From: SKPH01 sp051748565
GTDB taxonomy: Bacteria > Bacillota > Dethiobacteria > DTU022
NCBI GenBank assembly: GCA_051748565.1
Contig: JBNJHN010000002.1
Coordinates: forward strand, 1 to 64,000
DNA length: 64,000 nt
Direction: 5' to 3'
Numbering within the stretch: position 1 is the stretch's first letter; each line of letters starts with the position of its first letter. The translations under genes were made by a program, and so were the position numbers. Positions 34,712 through 44,926 of this stretch are shown here, piece after piece. The notes under the pieces are model-generated. The model was not told where the DNA came from and made no database searches. It worked only from the letters and a program-made list of their open reading frames with translations.

Positions 34712-37383
34712 TGTCAGAGCTAATCACTCTCACCATAGATGACCTGGAGGTTCAAGCTGCTCCCGGCACCTCCATTTTAAGAGCAGCCCTGGATAACGGA
34801 ATATATATTCCCCATCTGTGCGATCACCTAGATCTAACTTCAGTTGGTATCTGCCGGGTCTGCCTGGTAGAGATCGAAGGGCGCCGTCCCACGGTTTCCT
34901 GCATGACCCCTGTTGAAGAGGGTCTGATCGTGCGCACCGCCAGTGAGGAATTGGATAAAACCCGCAGACTCAACCTGGAATTGTTAGTCCTAAACCACGA
35001 TTACGACTGCCAGAACTGTGCCAAGAACAGCAAATGCCAACTGCAGGAATTGACCCGTTTTATCGGCCTTGATGAAGATCGGATCAATTCAATGCGGAAA
35101 CCTGAGCTTGCTATGCCTCTGGATGATTCCAACCCTTACTACCTGCGAGATATGAATAAATGTGTTTTATGCGGTATTTGTGTGCGAACCTGCGAAGAAA
35201 TTCAGGGTGATGAATGTATCGATTTCACTTTTCGCGGAATTGAAACCAGGATCGGTGTGCTTGGTGATAAGCCAATCATAGATTCCACCTGTGTAACCTG
35301 CGGAGAATGCGTTGTCCGCTGCCCGGTTGGCGCCTTGATTCCCCGGGAAGCGGTTGAACCAACTTATGAAGTCGAAACGGTATGCCCCTTCTGTGGTTGT
35401 GGCTGCGGTATATTAGTCGGAGCCAGGGGCGGCAAAATTGTCAGCTCAACAGCAGTCGATGATAGCCCATCAAGCGGCGGCAGTCTTTGCGTCAAAGGGC
35501 GTTTCGGACTTGGCTTTGTCAACTCTCCGAAGCGTTTGACAACACCGTTGATTCGCAAAGAAGGCAAACTGGTAGAAGCGAGCTGGGAAGAAGCACTCAG
35601 CTTAGTGGCGGGAAAGCTTGGCCAGTATAAGGGCGGTCAGTTTGCCACTATTGCTTCTGCCAAGTGCTCCGTTGAAGATAACTATGTGTTGCAAAAATTT
35701 ACGAGGGCAGTGATGGGAACAAATAATATTGATCACTGTGCCCGTCTCTGACACGCTCCCACAGTGGCCGGTCTGGCCACTACATTGGGAAGCGGTGCGA
35801 TGACCAATACCATTTCTGAGATTGGAGACGCTGCATGTATCATAGCAATCGGCACCAGCACTACTGAAGCGCACCCGATTGTCGGCTACCAGGTTAAAAA
35901 AGCAGTTCGGCAGGGGGCAAAGTTAATTGTTGTCAACCCGCAGGAAGTTCCCCTGGTCCGTTTTGCCGATATATTCCTCCAGATAAAACCGGGCAGTGAT
36001 GTGGCTCTTCTGATGGGTATGGCCAGGGCGATTATCGAAGAGGAGTTGCATGATCAAAAATATATTGAAGAGCGCTGTGAGGATTTTGATAAATTTAAGC
36101 AGTCCCTGGAAGAATACGCACCTGATTTTGTCAGCGATATTACCGGTGTTCCCTGGGAAAAGATAGCAGAAGCGGCTAAAATGTATGCTCAAAATAACCC
36201 AGCATCGATTTTATACTGCATGGGTATAACCCAGCATTCACACGGCACTGATAACGTTATGGCCATAAGTAACCTGGCCCTGATCACCGGCAACCTGGGT
36301 CGTGCTGCAAGCGGGGTTAACCCCCTGCGTGGACAGAACAATGTCCAGGGTGCCTGCGATATGGGCTCACTGCCCAATGTTTTTACCGGTTATCAAAAAG
36401 TTGATAATCCTGAGGCTCGTGAGAAATTTGAGAAAGCCTGGGGTGTATACCTGAGCGGAGAGCCGGGTCTTACCCACACCGAGATTTTTGACGCAGCTTA
36501 CAAAGGAGATATAAAAGCCCTTTACCTGGTTGGCGAGAACCCGGTTCTTACCGAAGCCAATGCTGCCCATGCGCAGGAAGCGATGGAGAAACTGGACTTT
36601 TTAGTCGTTCAGGATATCTTCCTTAACGAGACTGCGGCTATAGCTGATGTGGTCCTGCCGGCAGCATCATTAATTGAGAAGAACGGTACTGTGGTTAATA
36701 CTGAAAGACGAGTACAGCGTATACGCAAAGTAATTGAACCGGTTGGAGAGGCAAAGCCTGACTGGTGGATAGTAAGTGCCATTGCCAACGAAATGGGTGC
36801 GGAAGGTTTTGCATATAACAGTGCTGAGGAGATCTTTAAAGAGGCTGCTTCTCTTACTCCAAGCTATGCAGGTATAAACTACGACAGATTAAAAGAGGGA
36901 AGTATTCAATGGCCCTGTCCGACGGAAGATCATCCCGGGACACCAATTCTGCATACCGAGAAATTTAACACTCCTTCGGGCAAAGGCAAACTGGTACCGA
37001 TTGTATACAGACCCTCGGAAGATTGCTGTGATTTCGATTTTCCACTGGTCCTGACCACGGAACGCAACCTTTACCAGTACCACAGCACTATGACCCGCTA
37101 CTCCGAAGGGCTGGATGAACTGAGCGGTGGCGAACATATTATGATCAATCCGATTGACGCTGAAAAGATGGGTATATCTGACGGCGAAATGGTTGAAGTG
37201 AAATCGCGTCGTGGTGAACTAAAAGTTAAAGCAAAAATTACCCGGCGCAGTCAGAAGGGTGTCGCTTCACTCAGTTTCCACTTTGCTGAATGTCCGACCA
37301 ACCTGCTGACCAGTGCGGCCCTGGACCCGGTATCAAAAACGCCCGAGACCAAGGTGTGTGCCATCAGTATCGAAAAAGCCTGA
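34711..37383 (+). CDS. fdhA: Formate dehydrogenase catalytic subunit, selenocysteine-containing
   Basis: A single 890-residue gene read through the UGA at 35749-35751 (codon 347). The N-terminal part is NuoG-like: a [2Fe-2S] domain (CDHLDLTSVGICRVC), a His-Cys cluster and two [4Fe-4S] sites (CVLCGICVRTC, CVTCGECVVRCP). Then comes the molybdopterin domain with CPFCGCGCG. The sequence DHCARL, UGA, HAPTVAGL is the formate dehydrogenase active-site context where Sec ligates Mo or W. A SECIS hairpin follows. It oxidises formate or reduces CO2, coupled to NAD(H) through NuoE and NuoF. Confidence 0.96.
35749..35781 (+). promoter_or_regulatory. Bacterial SECIS element of fdhA
   Basis: After the UGA (35749-35751), AGTGGCC (35763-35769) pairs perfectly with GGCCACT (35775-35781) around the loop GGTCT. 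The same GGUCU apical loop is the SelB-binding determinant of Escherichia coli fdhF, and the 18-base distance fits bacterial SECIS elements. Confidence 0.9.
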
Positions 37384-37406
37384 ATAAGTGTATTCATTAT
37401 ATTTCA

Positions 37407-37448
37407 GGGGGGAGTTTCCCGGTCAGGAGAACTCCCCCCTTCTTTTTC
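37407..37448 (+). terminator. Strong terminator after fdhA
   Basis: GGGGGGAGTT (37407-37416) pairs with AACTCCCCCC (37430-37439), followed by a T-rich run. It ends the formate dehydrogenase operon. Confidence 0.92.
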
Positions 37449-37472
37449 ATTTTTTTATCCGCCATTACCTCA

Positions 37473-37769
37473 TCATGAACATGAATAAGAAAGGGATGAA
37501 AGTATTAATCGATAGAAATCGGCACAGGTGCAGCAGAGATACCTTATATTGTCTGCAACAGTGATACCGATGAAGACTAAAAGCAGGTCTAACAAGCGCG
37601 GCGAAAGTTTGCTTACCGGCACATCGGCCACCGAAATAGAGGCCACGAATATAGTTGATCCAACCAGCAGGCCGGCAGGAACCCCCAGCCATTCCAACAG
37701 CAGGCCACCCACTGAAGCTATTAATAAGGTTATCAGAATTCTAAACCAGGATTCTCTAAATGAAAACAT
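37473..37769 (-). pseudogene. 3'-truncated AbrB-duplication membrane protein
   Basis: The 98-codon frame starts like an AbrB-duplication membrane domain (LGVPAGLLVGSTIFVAS, then LLVFIGITVADN) but loses similarity after about residue 75, ending in an unrelated Cys/Ser-rich tail next to the fdhA terminator. The family domain is about 155 residues, so half is missing. It follows the related gene on the same strand and is probably decayed. Confidence 0.6.
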
Positions 37770-37808
37770 GATGCTGGAAAGTGCCTTCTGATTAAAATAT
37801 TTGTTGGA

Positions 37809-38293
37809 TCAATTGCCGTATAATCCAGTTATCTTAAGGAAAGTTATACCGTCAAAATTAATCCTTTTTTTGACGGGGGCAATGCTGTTGTTACACTGGC
37901 TCTTTGGCGGTTTTTTTGAACTGCGGGTTTCCCGTTCCTCGAGCCATTTAAGCAGTAATGGAAAGATTAGGATAGTGCCAAGCATCCGAATCATATGCAT
38001 GACGATAATCACTGTAACTCCTGCACCGGAAGCAAGGGCGATAACAGTTATCTCGGGCAGACCACCCATACTTGCCGAAAGCATTGCCGTGTAGAGAACC
38101 ATCGCGGAATAACAGGTCAAAAAAACCCGATCAAAAATACTATTGAAAGAGCCCATGCGATAATTATGACTGCTGAGACAGCCATGGGCTTGAGTTCGCG
38201 CACCGTGTTCCTATTCAGCATTGAGCCAACAAATATGCCGATAATAATCTGTGTTGCAGGAAATAAAAAATCAGGTGAAGTCGGTAGTTCCAC
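37809..38293 (-). pseudogene. AbrB-duplication membrane protein with -1 frameshift
   Basis: From GTG 38293, the frame encodes ATQIIIGIFVGSML and further AbrB-type helices, then hits TGA at 38117-38119 right after seven T residues (38125-38119 on the minus strand). A -1 shift on this T run joins the overlapping frame that continues ASMGGLPEITVIALASGAGV, the second half of the domain. The joined product would be about 160 residues, the normal length. It is either a frameshifted pseudogene or a slippage-dependent gene; the decayed neighbour favours the former. Confidence 0.6.
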
Positions 38294-38456
38294 CTATTAT
38301 ATTATATCACTTGCAAGCTTACTCTTCCCATCTGCCCTGCTTCGTTCACACTGAACTATATTAATTTCCCGCCGTCCACACTAATTTAAAATGACAATCT
38401 TTCCTATGTCATTCAATTTGTCAGTAATAATTTCCGGGTGAGCAGTTTAAATAATA

Positions 38457-38465
38457 TGATATAAT
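38457..38465 (+). promoter_or_regulatory. Extended -10 element upstream of rhomboid gene
   Basis: TGA followed by TATAAT at 38457-38465 fits an extended -10 promoter; no good -35 is present. It is 52 bases upstream of the rhomboid start. Confidence 0.5.
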
Positions 38466-38516
38466 TAAACCTGCCCGGTCATAAGCAGTCGGAAGAGAGG
38501 CAGGAATTGCAGCTTT

Positions 38517-39194
38517 ATGTTTCCTTTACGCGATACAATTACTTATCACGGCACCACTCTTGCTACAATCGGCCTGATAATTCTAAATGGTATTGCTTTC
38601 TTATATCAGTTTTCTCTGGGGATTGATGCGTTTCCGGAGATATTTTTTACTTTTGGTTTCACTCCCGAACTTTTCTTTCAGGATCCCATTGGTGAATATT
38701 GGACTATATTCACAAGTATGTTTGTTCACGGTTCATTTTTCCACCTGTTGAGTAACATTTGGTTCCTCTGGGTATTTGGCCCTGCTGTTGAAGGCCGGCT
38801 CGGATTCTTCCGCTTCATGTTTCTTTATCTGCTTGCAGGCATTGCTGCTGCACTTATGCAGGGTTTATCACTGCCTGAGAGCACGATTCCCATGGTCGGA
38901 GCCTCCGGGGCCGTATCAGGCATTCTTGGCGCCTATCTGATCCTATTTCCCCGGGCCAGAGTGCTAACTATCATTCCGCCTTTATTCTTCTTTTTCTTCT
39001 GGCTGCCTGCGCCGATATACTTAGGTTATTGGATATTGATCCAATTTGTTTATGTTTTTTACGAGGTGGTTGGTATAGCCTGGTGGGCTCATATCGGAGG
39101 GTTTTTTCTCGGCCTGGTGCTGGTCTTGATTATGAGACCCAAAAGGCATTACCGCGCCGACCCCTTTTGGGAATGCTGGCGGGACTACTGCTAG
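38517..39194 (+). CDS. Rhomboid-family intramembrane serine protease
   Basis: A 225-residue membrane protease with six helices. The catalytic Ser is in GASGAVSGILG and the His in WWAHIGGFF; the HGSFFHLLSNIWFLWVFG segment is also typical. ATG 38517 is preceded by a weak GAGG-type site. It is followed 67 bases later by another membrane-linked Clp-fold protease, so the two may share a proteostasis role at the membrane. Confidence 0.92.
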   Translation: MFPLRDTITYHGTTLATIGLIILNGIAFLYQFSLGIDAFPEIFFTFGFTPELFFQDPIGEYWTIFTSMFVHGSFFHLLSNIWFLWVFGPAVEGRLGFFRFMFLYLLAGIAAALMQGLSLPESTIPMVGASGAVSGILGAYLILFPRARVLTIIPPLFFFFFWLPAPIYLGYWILIQFVYVFYEVVGIAWWAHIGGFFLGLVLVLIMRPKRHYRADPFWECWRDYC

Positions 39195-39261
39195 CCGGTC
39201 TGGAAGAAAGGGCTTTTGGATATTTGTCAACAAATCGATCTGAAGCAAGGAGGTCACTTTT

Positions 39262-40095
39262 ATGGAGAATATTTCTCAACTTTTCTGGCTATTCATAATT
39301 ATTATGGCGCTGACGCCCTACCTGCAGCAGCAGATCCTGCGCTCTGCACGCACTCGTAAGATAATTGAGCTTGAGCGCAAGCGCGGCAGTCGCGTTATCA
39401 CCCTGCTTCACCGCCAGGAAGCGGTAAGCCTGCTTGGTATACCGTTGACACGTTACATTAATATTGAAGATTCGGAGCAGGTATTGACGGCTATTCGTCT
39501 GACTGATAAAGATGTACCCATTGATTTGATTGTCCATACTCCCGGCGGTTTGATCCTTGCATCCGAGCAGATTGCCGAAGCCCTATTGCGTCACCCCGGA
39601 AAAGTTACTGTCTTCGTGCCCCATTATACAATGTCCGGTGGTGCGCTCATAGCTATGGCTGCTGATGAACTGGTCATGGATGAAAATGCTGTCATTGGCC
39701 CGCTCGATCCCCAGCTTGGCCAATATCCTGCCGCTTCACTGGTTAAAGTCCTCGAATCAAAAGAAATGAAAGATATCGATGACCAGACCATCATACTGGC
39801 AGATGTTGCCAGTAAAGCCTTGCGTCAAGTGAAGAGTACTGTTAAATGTCTGCTTGCCAAGCATATGGACGAGGAGAAGGCTGAAGAAACTGCTGAAATA
39901 CTAACCCAGGGGATCTGGACTCACGATTACCCAATTGATGTTCAGCAAATTGCCGAGTTAGGTATTAATGTAAACACCAATATGCCTGCAGAAATTTACA
40001 ACTTAATGAGCATGTACCCTCAGCCACGCACAGCCAGGCCGAGTGTTGAATACAGCCCCGGCCCGGTTTACCCTTCGGGTCCGAGTGACAAATAA
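39262..40095 (+). CDS. SDH-family Clp-fold serine proteinase
   Basis: A 277-residue protein of the Ser-Asp-His Clp-fold family (SDH_sah). After an N-terminal membrane helix (about 7-25), it shows DLIVHTPGG, the nucleophile segment HYTMSGGALIAMAAD and DENAVIGPLDPQLGQYP. The later HDYPID supplies the family His/Asp region. ATG 39262 follows AAGGAGG. Its natural substrate is not known. Confidence 0.85.
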   Translation: MENISQLFWLFIIIMALTPYLQQQILRSARTRKIIELERKRGSRVITLLHRQEAVSLLGIPLTRYINIEDSEQVLTAIRLTDKDVPIDLIVHTPGGLILASEQIAEALLRHPGKVTVFVPHYTMSGGALIAMAADELVMDENAVIGPLDPQLGQYPAASLVKVLESKEMKDIDDQTIILADVASKALRQVKSTVKCLLAKHMDEEKAEETAEILTQGIWTHDYPIDVQQIAELGINVNTNMPAEIYNLMSMYPQPRTARPSVEYSPGPVYPSGPSDK

Positions 40096-40113
40096 TTAGA
40101 AGGAATAATATTA

Positions 40114-41658
40114 TTGACCGATCAAATTGACCTTTCAAAAATGGAGAAGAAAATTATCATCCGCGTCGTTGAAGAAAAAGATCTCGACGCTATAGTGGAG
40201 CTGAGCAAAATCTGCTTCCCCAACATGGAGCCGTGGGCCAGGGAGCATCTAAAGAGTCATATAGATATTTTTCCAGAAGGTCAGTTTTGTGTAGAATATG
40301 ATGGACTGATTATCGGAGCATCCTCGAGTCTGATAATCGATTTTAATGAGTATGAGGATCGACACACCTTTGATGAAATTACTGACAACGGTTACATAAC
40401 AAATCACGATCCCCATGGTAAGCATCTGTACGGCATATCGATCATGGTCCATCCGGATTTTCGACGTCTCCACGTCGGTACCCGGATCTACGAAGCGCGC
40501 AAAAAGTTGGTTCAGCGTCTGAATTTAAAAAGTTTCCTCGTCGGAGGACGCATTCCTTTTTATCACAAGTATGCTGACCGCATGACTGCCGCGGAATATG
40601 TTCAGCAGGTCATCCAGCAGAAGATATATGACCCTGTTCTAAGCTTCCAACTGTTGAACGGCTTTAAACTTAAATGGGTTAACCCTCATTATCTTGACGA
40701 CGATAAAGCTTCTCTTAGCTATGCTGTTTTGCTTGAATGGAGCAATGTGGACTACCTGCCCCGATCCAGGAGGCTTTACCTGCGTGCATTTCCTGTGCGT
40801 ATCTGTACTGTGCAGTATATGCTTAAAAAAATAAGTTCCTTCGAAGCCTTTGCCAGCCAATGTGAATATTATGTGGATGTTGCTGCACTTGACGAATCCG
40901 ACTTTGTTGTTTTTCCTGAAACTTTTACCTTGCAGCTGCTTTCGTTTCTTGGTGAAAGTGTGCCCAGCCTGCAGGTGCGGCGCCTGGCCGGGTTTACTGA
41001 ACAATATATCGAACTATTCAGCACTCTGGCTGTTAAACACAATGTTAACATAATAGGTGGTTCCCATTTTGTAGAAGAAGATGAGTTAATCTATAATGTG
41101 AGCTACCTGTTTCGCCGTGATGGGACCATTGACCGCCAGTACAAACTGCACATAACTCCCGATGAAAAAACCTGGTGGGCAATTCAACCCGGAAAAGAGC
41201 TTAACATTTTCGATACCGACTGCGGCAAAATTGCTATCCTGATTTGTTATGATATACAATTCCCCGAACTGTCCCGCCTTGCTGTTGATCGCGGGGCCCG
41301 CATGATTTTTACCCCGTTTTGTACTGATGACCGCCAGGGTTACCTGCGGGTGCGCTACTGTGCCCAGGCGCGGGCCGTCGAAAATGAGATTTACACTGTT
41401 ATATCCGGCACTGTGGGCAACCTGACCCACGTGCCGCGCACAGATACCATGTATGCTCAATCAGGCATCTTCTCACCGTCTGACTTTACATTCTCCCGGG
41501 ACGGCATTGTCGGCGAGTGCAGCGCAAATATCGAAACTATCGTCATCGGTGAAGTAGATTTAGAAATCCTCAGGCGCAATCGCATCACTGGAACAGTTAC
41601 CCACCTGAAAGATCGACGCAAAGACTTATACAAAATAATAGAAAAAACGCCTGAATAA
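40114..41658 (+). CDS. GNAT acetyltransferase fused to nitrilase-family hydrolase
   Basis: A 514-residue fusion. The N-terminal part (about 10-200) is a GNAT domain with IMVHPDFRRLHVGTRIYEARK as the acetyl-CoA site. The C-terminal part (about 225-505) is a carbon-nitrogen hydrolase with Glu in FPETF, Lys in QYKLHITPDE and Cys in ILICYDIQFPE. This two-domain architecture is known in bacteria, but the reaction is not established. The start is TTG 40114 after AGAAGGA. Confidence 0.9.
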   Translation: MTDQIDLSKMEKKIIIRVVEEKDLDAIVELSKICFPNMEPWAREHLKSHIDIFPEGQFCVEYDGLIIGASSSLIIDFNEYEDRHTFDEITDNGYITNHDPHGKHLYGISIMVHPDFRRLHVGTRIYEARKKLVQRLNLKSFLVGGRIPFYHKYADRMTAAEYVQQVIQQKIYDPVLSFQLLNGFKLKWVNPHYLDDDKASLSYAVLLEWSNVDYLPRSRRLYLRAFPVRICTVQYMLKKISSFEAFASQCEYYVDVAALDESDFVVFPETFTLQLLSFLGESVPSLQVRRLAGFTEQYIELFSTLAVKHNVNIIGGSHFVEEDELIYNVSYLFRRDGTIDRQYKLHITPDEKTWWAIQPGKELNIFDTDCGKIAILICYDIQFPELSRLAVDRGARMIFTPFCTDDRQGYLRVRYCAQARAVENEIYTVISGTVGNLTHVPRTDTMYAQSGIFSPSDFTFSRDGIVGECSANIETIVIGEVDLEILRRNRITGTVTHLKDRRKDLYKIIEKTPE

Positions 41659-41698
41659 GGCCGCAGGTGAGCAGTTTTCATGGATGGAGATAAAATAG

Positions 41699-42439
41699 AT
41701 GAATGATATTTTACAGATTACTTTAATAGGGTTTGCTGCAGGAACGATTGGCACCGGATCAGGAGCGGTTATTGCATTGTTTGTAAAAAACCCCAGCAAG
41801 GCGCTGCTTGGTTTTATCCTGGGTTTTGCCGGGGGGATTATGCTGGCAATTGTTCTGACGGATCTACTACCTGAGTCAATGGAAGCAGGTAGTTTTTTTA
41901 CGGCTTTTATAGGCCTTCTGGTTGGCGCTGTATTCATTCTTGCCCTGGATTTAAGGATGCCGCATTTCCATTTTTTTGAAACAACTGAAGAGCTTGCTCG
42001 TTATATACGGACCGGGACTATTCTCGGTCTTGGAATTGCTATGCATAATTTGCCGGAAGGTATTGCTATCGGGGCCAGTTATGTTGCATCCCCGGCTCTT
42101 GGTTTTTCACTTGCTTTTACTATTGCCCTTCATAATATACCGGAAGGAATTGCCATGGCCTGCCCGCTTTGTGTCGGCGGTATGCGGTTGCGCTGGATCT
42201 TGTTTTATACCGCTATGGCAGGTTTACCGATGGGCCTGGGGGCATTAATAGGAGCAAGCATTGGTGCGATTTCTCCAGTGGTCCTCTCGCTGTCACTCGG
42301 TTTTGCGGGGGGGGCGATGCTCTATATTATTTTCGGGGAATTAATTCCCGGTGCGCAGAATTCCGGAAGCGGACATTCAGGTACTTTTGGTGCTGTCTTC
42401 GGTACTATCGCCGGTATCCTATTGCTTACATTGTTCTAA
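41699..42439 (+). CDS. ZIP-family divalent metal transporter
   Basis: A 246-residue ZIP transporter, probably for zinc or iron uptake. The metal-binding helices read AMHNLPEGIAIG and ALHNIPEGIAMA, followed by FGELIPGA. Between helices 3 and 4 is a short His-containing loop (MPHFHFF). ATG 41699 has only a weak upstream site. Confidence 0.9.
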   Translation: MNDILQITLIGFAAGTIGTGSGAVIALFVKNPSKALLGFILGFAGGIMLAIVLTDLLPESMEAGSFFTAFIGLLVGAVFILALDLRMPHFHFFETTEELARYIRTGTILGLGIAMHNLPEGIAIGASYVASPALGFSLAFTIALHNIPEGIAMACPLCVGGMRLRWILFYTAMAGLPMGLGALIGASIGAISPVVLSLSLGFAGGAMLYIIFGELIPGAQNSGSGHSGTFGAVFGTIAGILLLTLF

Positions 42440-42490
42440 AGATTGACTATTGATTGCTGTCACTTAATAAGTTGAAGGAGTTGATTAAAA

Positions 42491-44377
42491 ATGGAAAAAG
42501 CGGGCAAAAACAAACCAAATCGCCTGGTGAAAGAGAAGTCACCTTACCTTTTGCAGCATGCTTATAATCCTGTCGATTGGTTTCCCTGGGGCGATGAAGC
42601 TTTTGAGAAAGCAAAAAAAGAAAACAAGCCTGTATTCCTGAGTATAGGCTACTCTACATGTCATTGGTGTCATGTAATGGAGAAAGATTCTTTCGAAGAT
42701 CAGGAGGTTGCCGCCCTGATCAATGAGCATTTTATACCGATTAAAGTTGATCGCGAAGAACGTCCCGATTTAGATCAAAAGTATATGGCCGCCTGCCAGG
42801 CTTTAACCGGGCAGGGAGGGTGGCCGCTTACAGTATTTCTTACTCCTGATAAAAAGCCCTTTTATGCCGGGACTTTCTTTCCGAAGCGATCGCGTTACGG
42901 GATTAACGGTATGATGGAAATTCTGCCAAAATTGAGTGCTTTCTGGAAGGAAGATCGTGACAGAGTTATTCAAGCCGGCAACGAATTGACCTCTGCTCTG
43001 ACTCAAATGGCCCGTAATACCGGAAGTGCTAATGGCAAAGTACTCCGGACGCTGCCGGGAGCAGATCTACTCGACCGGGCCTGTAAACAGTTAAAAGACA
43101 GTTACGATAAACAGTATAGTGGTTTTGGCGAAGCGCCAAAATTTCCGGCCCCACACCAACTGATTTATCTTGTCCGCTGTTGGAATCGTAACAATGATAG
43201 TAAAGCATTGGAAATGGCCGTAAGTACTTTGCGGGCAATGCACCGGGGAGGAATTTTCGACCAAATAGGTTATGGATTGCACCGCTATTCAGTTGACCGC
43301 AGGTGGCTGGTGCCTCATTTTGAAAAGATGCTTTACGACCAGGCTCTCGTTGTTCTGGCAGCCCTGGAAGCTTATAAAAGTTCCGGTGAAGATGAGATGG
43401 CTATCTTCGCCCGTAAAGTGATCAGCTATGTTATGACAGAGCTTGCTTCTCCGGAAGGGGCTTTTTTTGCTGCTGAAGATGCTGACAGTGAAGGAGAAGA
43501 AGGAACCTTTTATGTTTGGCGGCCTGAAGAACTCATAGAAGCGCTTGGTAAAGAGCAGGGCAGCCTGGTATCAGATTACTTTGGAGTTACAGAAAAAGGT
43601 AATTTCGAAAAAGGTAAAAGTATTTTTCACCGGGTAGCGGATGATGATAAATTTGCCACTGAAAGAGGTATGACCGAAGAGGATCTGGCAAAAACGCTTG
43701 AACTTGCAAGGACAACCCTGCTTAAAGTACGCAGCCACCGTGAAAGGCCTTTTCGTGATGATAAAATAATCACCTCATGGAACGGCTTAATTATTGCCGC
43801 ACTGGCTCGGGCTGCATATATATTGCAGGAACCAGATTACTTAAGAGCCGCAGAAAAGGCAGTCTCATTTATCACCCATAAGATGGTATCCCCTGATGGC
43901 CGCTTATTAAGAAGATATCGCGAGGGTGAAGCAGCCATACCTGCTTTTCTCGATGATTATGCTAATTTGACCTGGGGATTCCTGGAGATTTACCGAAGCA
44001 GCAGCGAACCTGTTTACCTCGAGAGGGCTGAAAATCTAAGCCGTGAAATGCTCGATCTTTTTATGAAAGAAAAGGGTATTTTACAATATAGTAATTCAAA
44101 TGAGGAGCCGGAAGATTTTGCTCTTGAAGCAGAAGCCTCCGACAGCGCGACTCCATCTGGAGTCTCTGTTGCAGCGATGAATTTGCTTCGGTTGGGTAGA
44201 TTGCTGCAGCAGGAAAGCATGGTTAAGATAGGGCGGGGTCTGATAAAAAGCCAGCAGTCTAAGCTCGAGCGATTTCCAACCAGTTTTACTTACCTGCTCA
44301 CAGCCCTGGATTATGCCCTTTCAGCTAATGGAGAGAATTTTTATTGCACTCCCGATGGGAATTGCGGAGAGGAATAA
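42491..44377 (+). CDS. DUF255 thioredoxin-domain protein (YyaL type)
   Basis: A 628-residue protein of the YyaL/spermatogenesis-associated-20 family. The N-terminal thioredoxin-like domain shows SPYLLQHAYNPVDW, CHWCHVM and KVDREERPDLD; the rest is an (alpha/alpha)6 barrel related to N-acylglucosamine epimerases, with VPHFEKMLYDQA and a DDKIITSWNGL segment. ATG 42491 follows GAAGGAG. The function is not established. Its 3' end overlaps the convergent HIT gene by 53 bases. Confidence 0.9.
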   Translation: MEKAGKNKPNRLVKEKSPYLLQHAYNPVDWFPWGDEAFEKAKKENKPVFLSIGYSTCHWCHVMEKDSFEDQEVAALINEHFIPIKVDREERPDLDQKYMAACQALTGQGGWPLTVFLTPDKKPFYAGTFFPKRSRYGINGMMEILPKLSAFWKEDRDRVIQAGNELTSALTQMARNTGSANGKVLRTLPGADLLDRACKQLKDSYDKQYSGFGEAPKFPAPHQLIYLVRCWNRNNDSKALEMAVSTLRAMHRGGIFDQIGYGLHRYSVDRRWLVPHFEKMLYDQALVVLAALEAYKSSGEDEMAIFARKVISYVMTELASPEGAFFAAEDADSEGEEGTFYVWRPEELIEALGKEQGSLVSDYFGVTEKGNFEKGKSIFHRVADDDKFATERGMTEEDLAKTLELARTTLLKVRSHRERPFRDDKIITSWNGLIIAALARAAYILQEPDYLRAAEKAVSFITHKMVSPDGRLLRRYREGEAAIPAFLDDYANLTWGFLEIYRSSSEPVYLERAENLSREMLDLFMKEKGILQYSNSNEEPEDFALEAEASDSATPSGVSVAAMNLLRLGRLLQQESMVKIGRGLIKSQQSKLERFPTSFTYLLTALDYALSANGENFYCTPDGNCGEE

Positions 44378-44723
44378 TTTTTCTTATACCGCCCCGGGGA
44401 TCTTCAACATCACCACGGTAACGTGGGATAACATGAACGTGGAAATGAAAAACTGTTTGGCCGGCATCTCGTCCCACATTAGCTCCAATGTTATAAGCAT
44501 GGGGACTATATTTTTTGTCCAGATACTGCCTGACCCTGAAAATAAGCTGACTGATAGCATTATGTTCTTCAGGCGAAGCGTCAAAATAGTTTTCCACGTG
44601 GCGTTTTGGAATAACGAGGATATGACCTTTACTAACCGGGCAGGCATCGTAAAAGGCCAGGGCAAGTTTATTTTCTGCTACTATTTCCAGGGATTCTCTA
44701 TTGCAAAAAACACAATCCGTCAT
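44325..44723 (-). CDS. HIT-family nucleotide-binding protein
   Basis: A 132-residue histidine-triad hydrolase or transferase. The triad is FHFHVHVIPRY near residues 93-103, and CVFCNR near the N-terminus suggests a zinc-binding pair. ATG 44723 follows AGGAGG. The last residues beyond the usual end lie within the convergent overlap with the DUF255 gene. Confidence 0.92.
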   Translation of the reverse strand: MTDCVFCNRESLEIVAENKLALAFYDACPVSKGHILVIPKRHVENYFDASPEEHNAISQLIFRVRQYLDKKYSPHAYNIGANVGRDAGQTVFHFHVHVIPRYRGDVEDPRGGIRKIIPLRNSHRECNKNSLH

Positions 44724-44926
44724 AAATTGTCCTCCTGATCGGTTATCTTTATTCCTTTACTTGCTCTTTATCATAACATAGGGGTTGTCAAAATACATCT
44801 CGACCTCATGGTAAGAACCAGACAACCTTTAAATCACAGGCAGGATTACAATGCAACGGTAGTGAATTTAACCAGGGTAAATAATCATGATGATTAAGGA
44901 TAACTTATAGAGGGGGTAGCAGGTTT

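Noticed and set aside
35764..37383. A separate molybdopterin oxidoreductase gene downstream of a short NuoG-like gene
   Set aside because: Both are one gene: the stop between them is a UGA in the formate dehydrogenase active-site context followed by a SECIS hairpin in frame.
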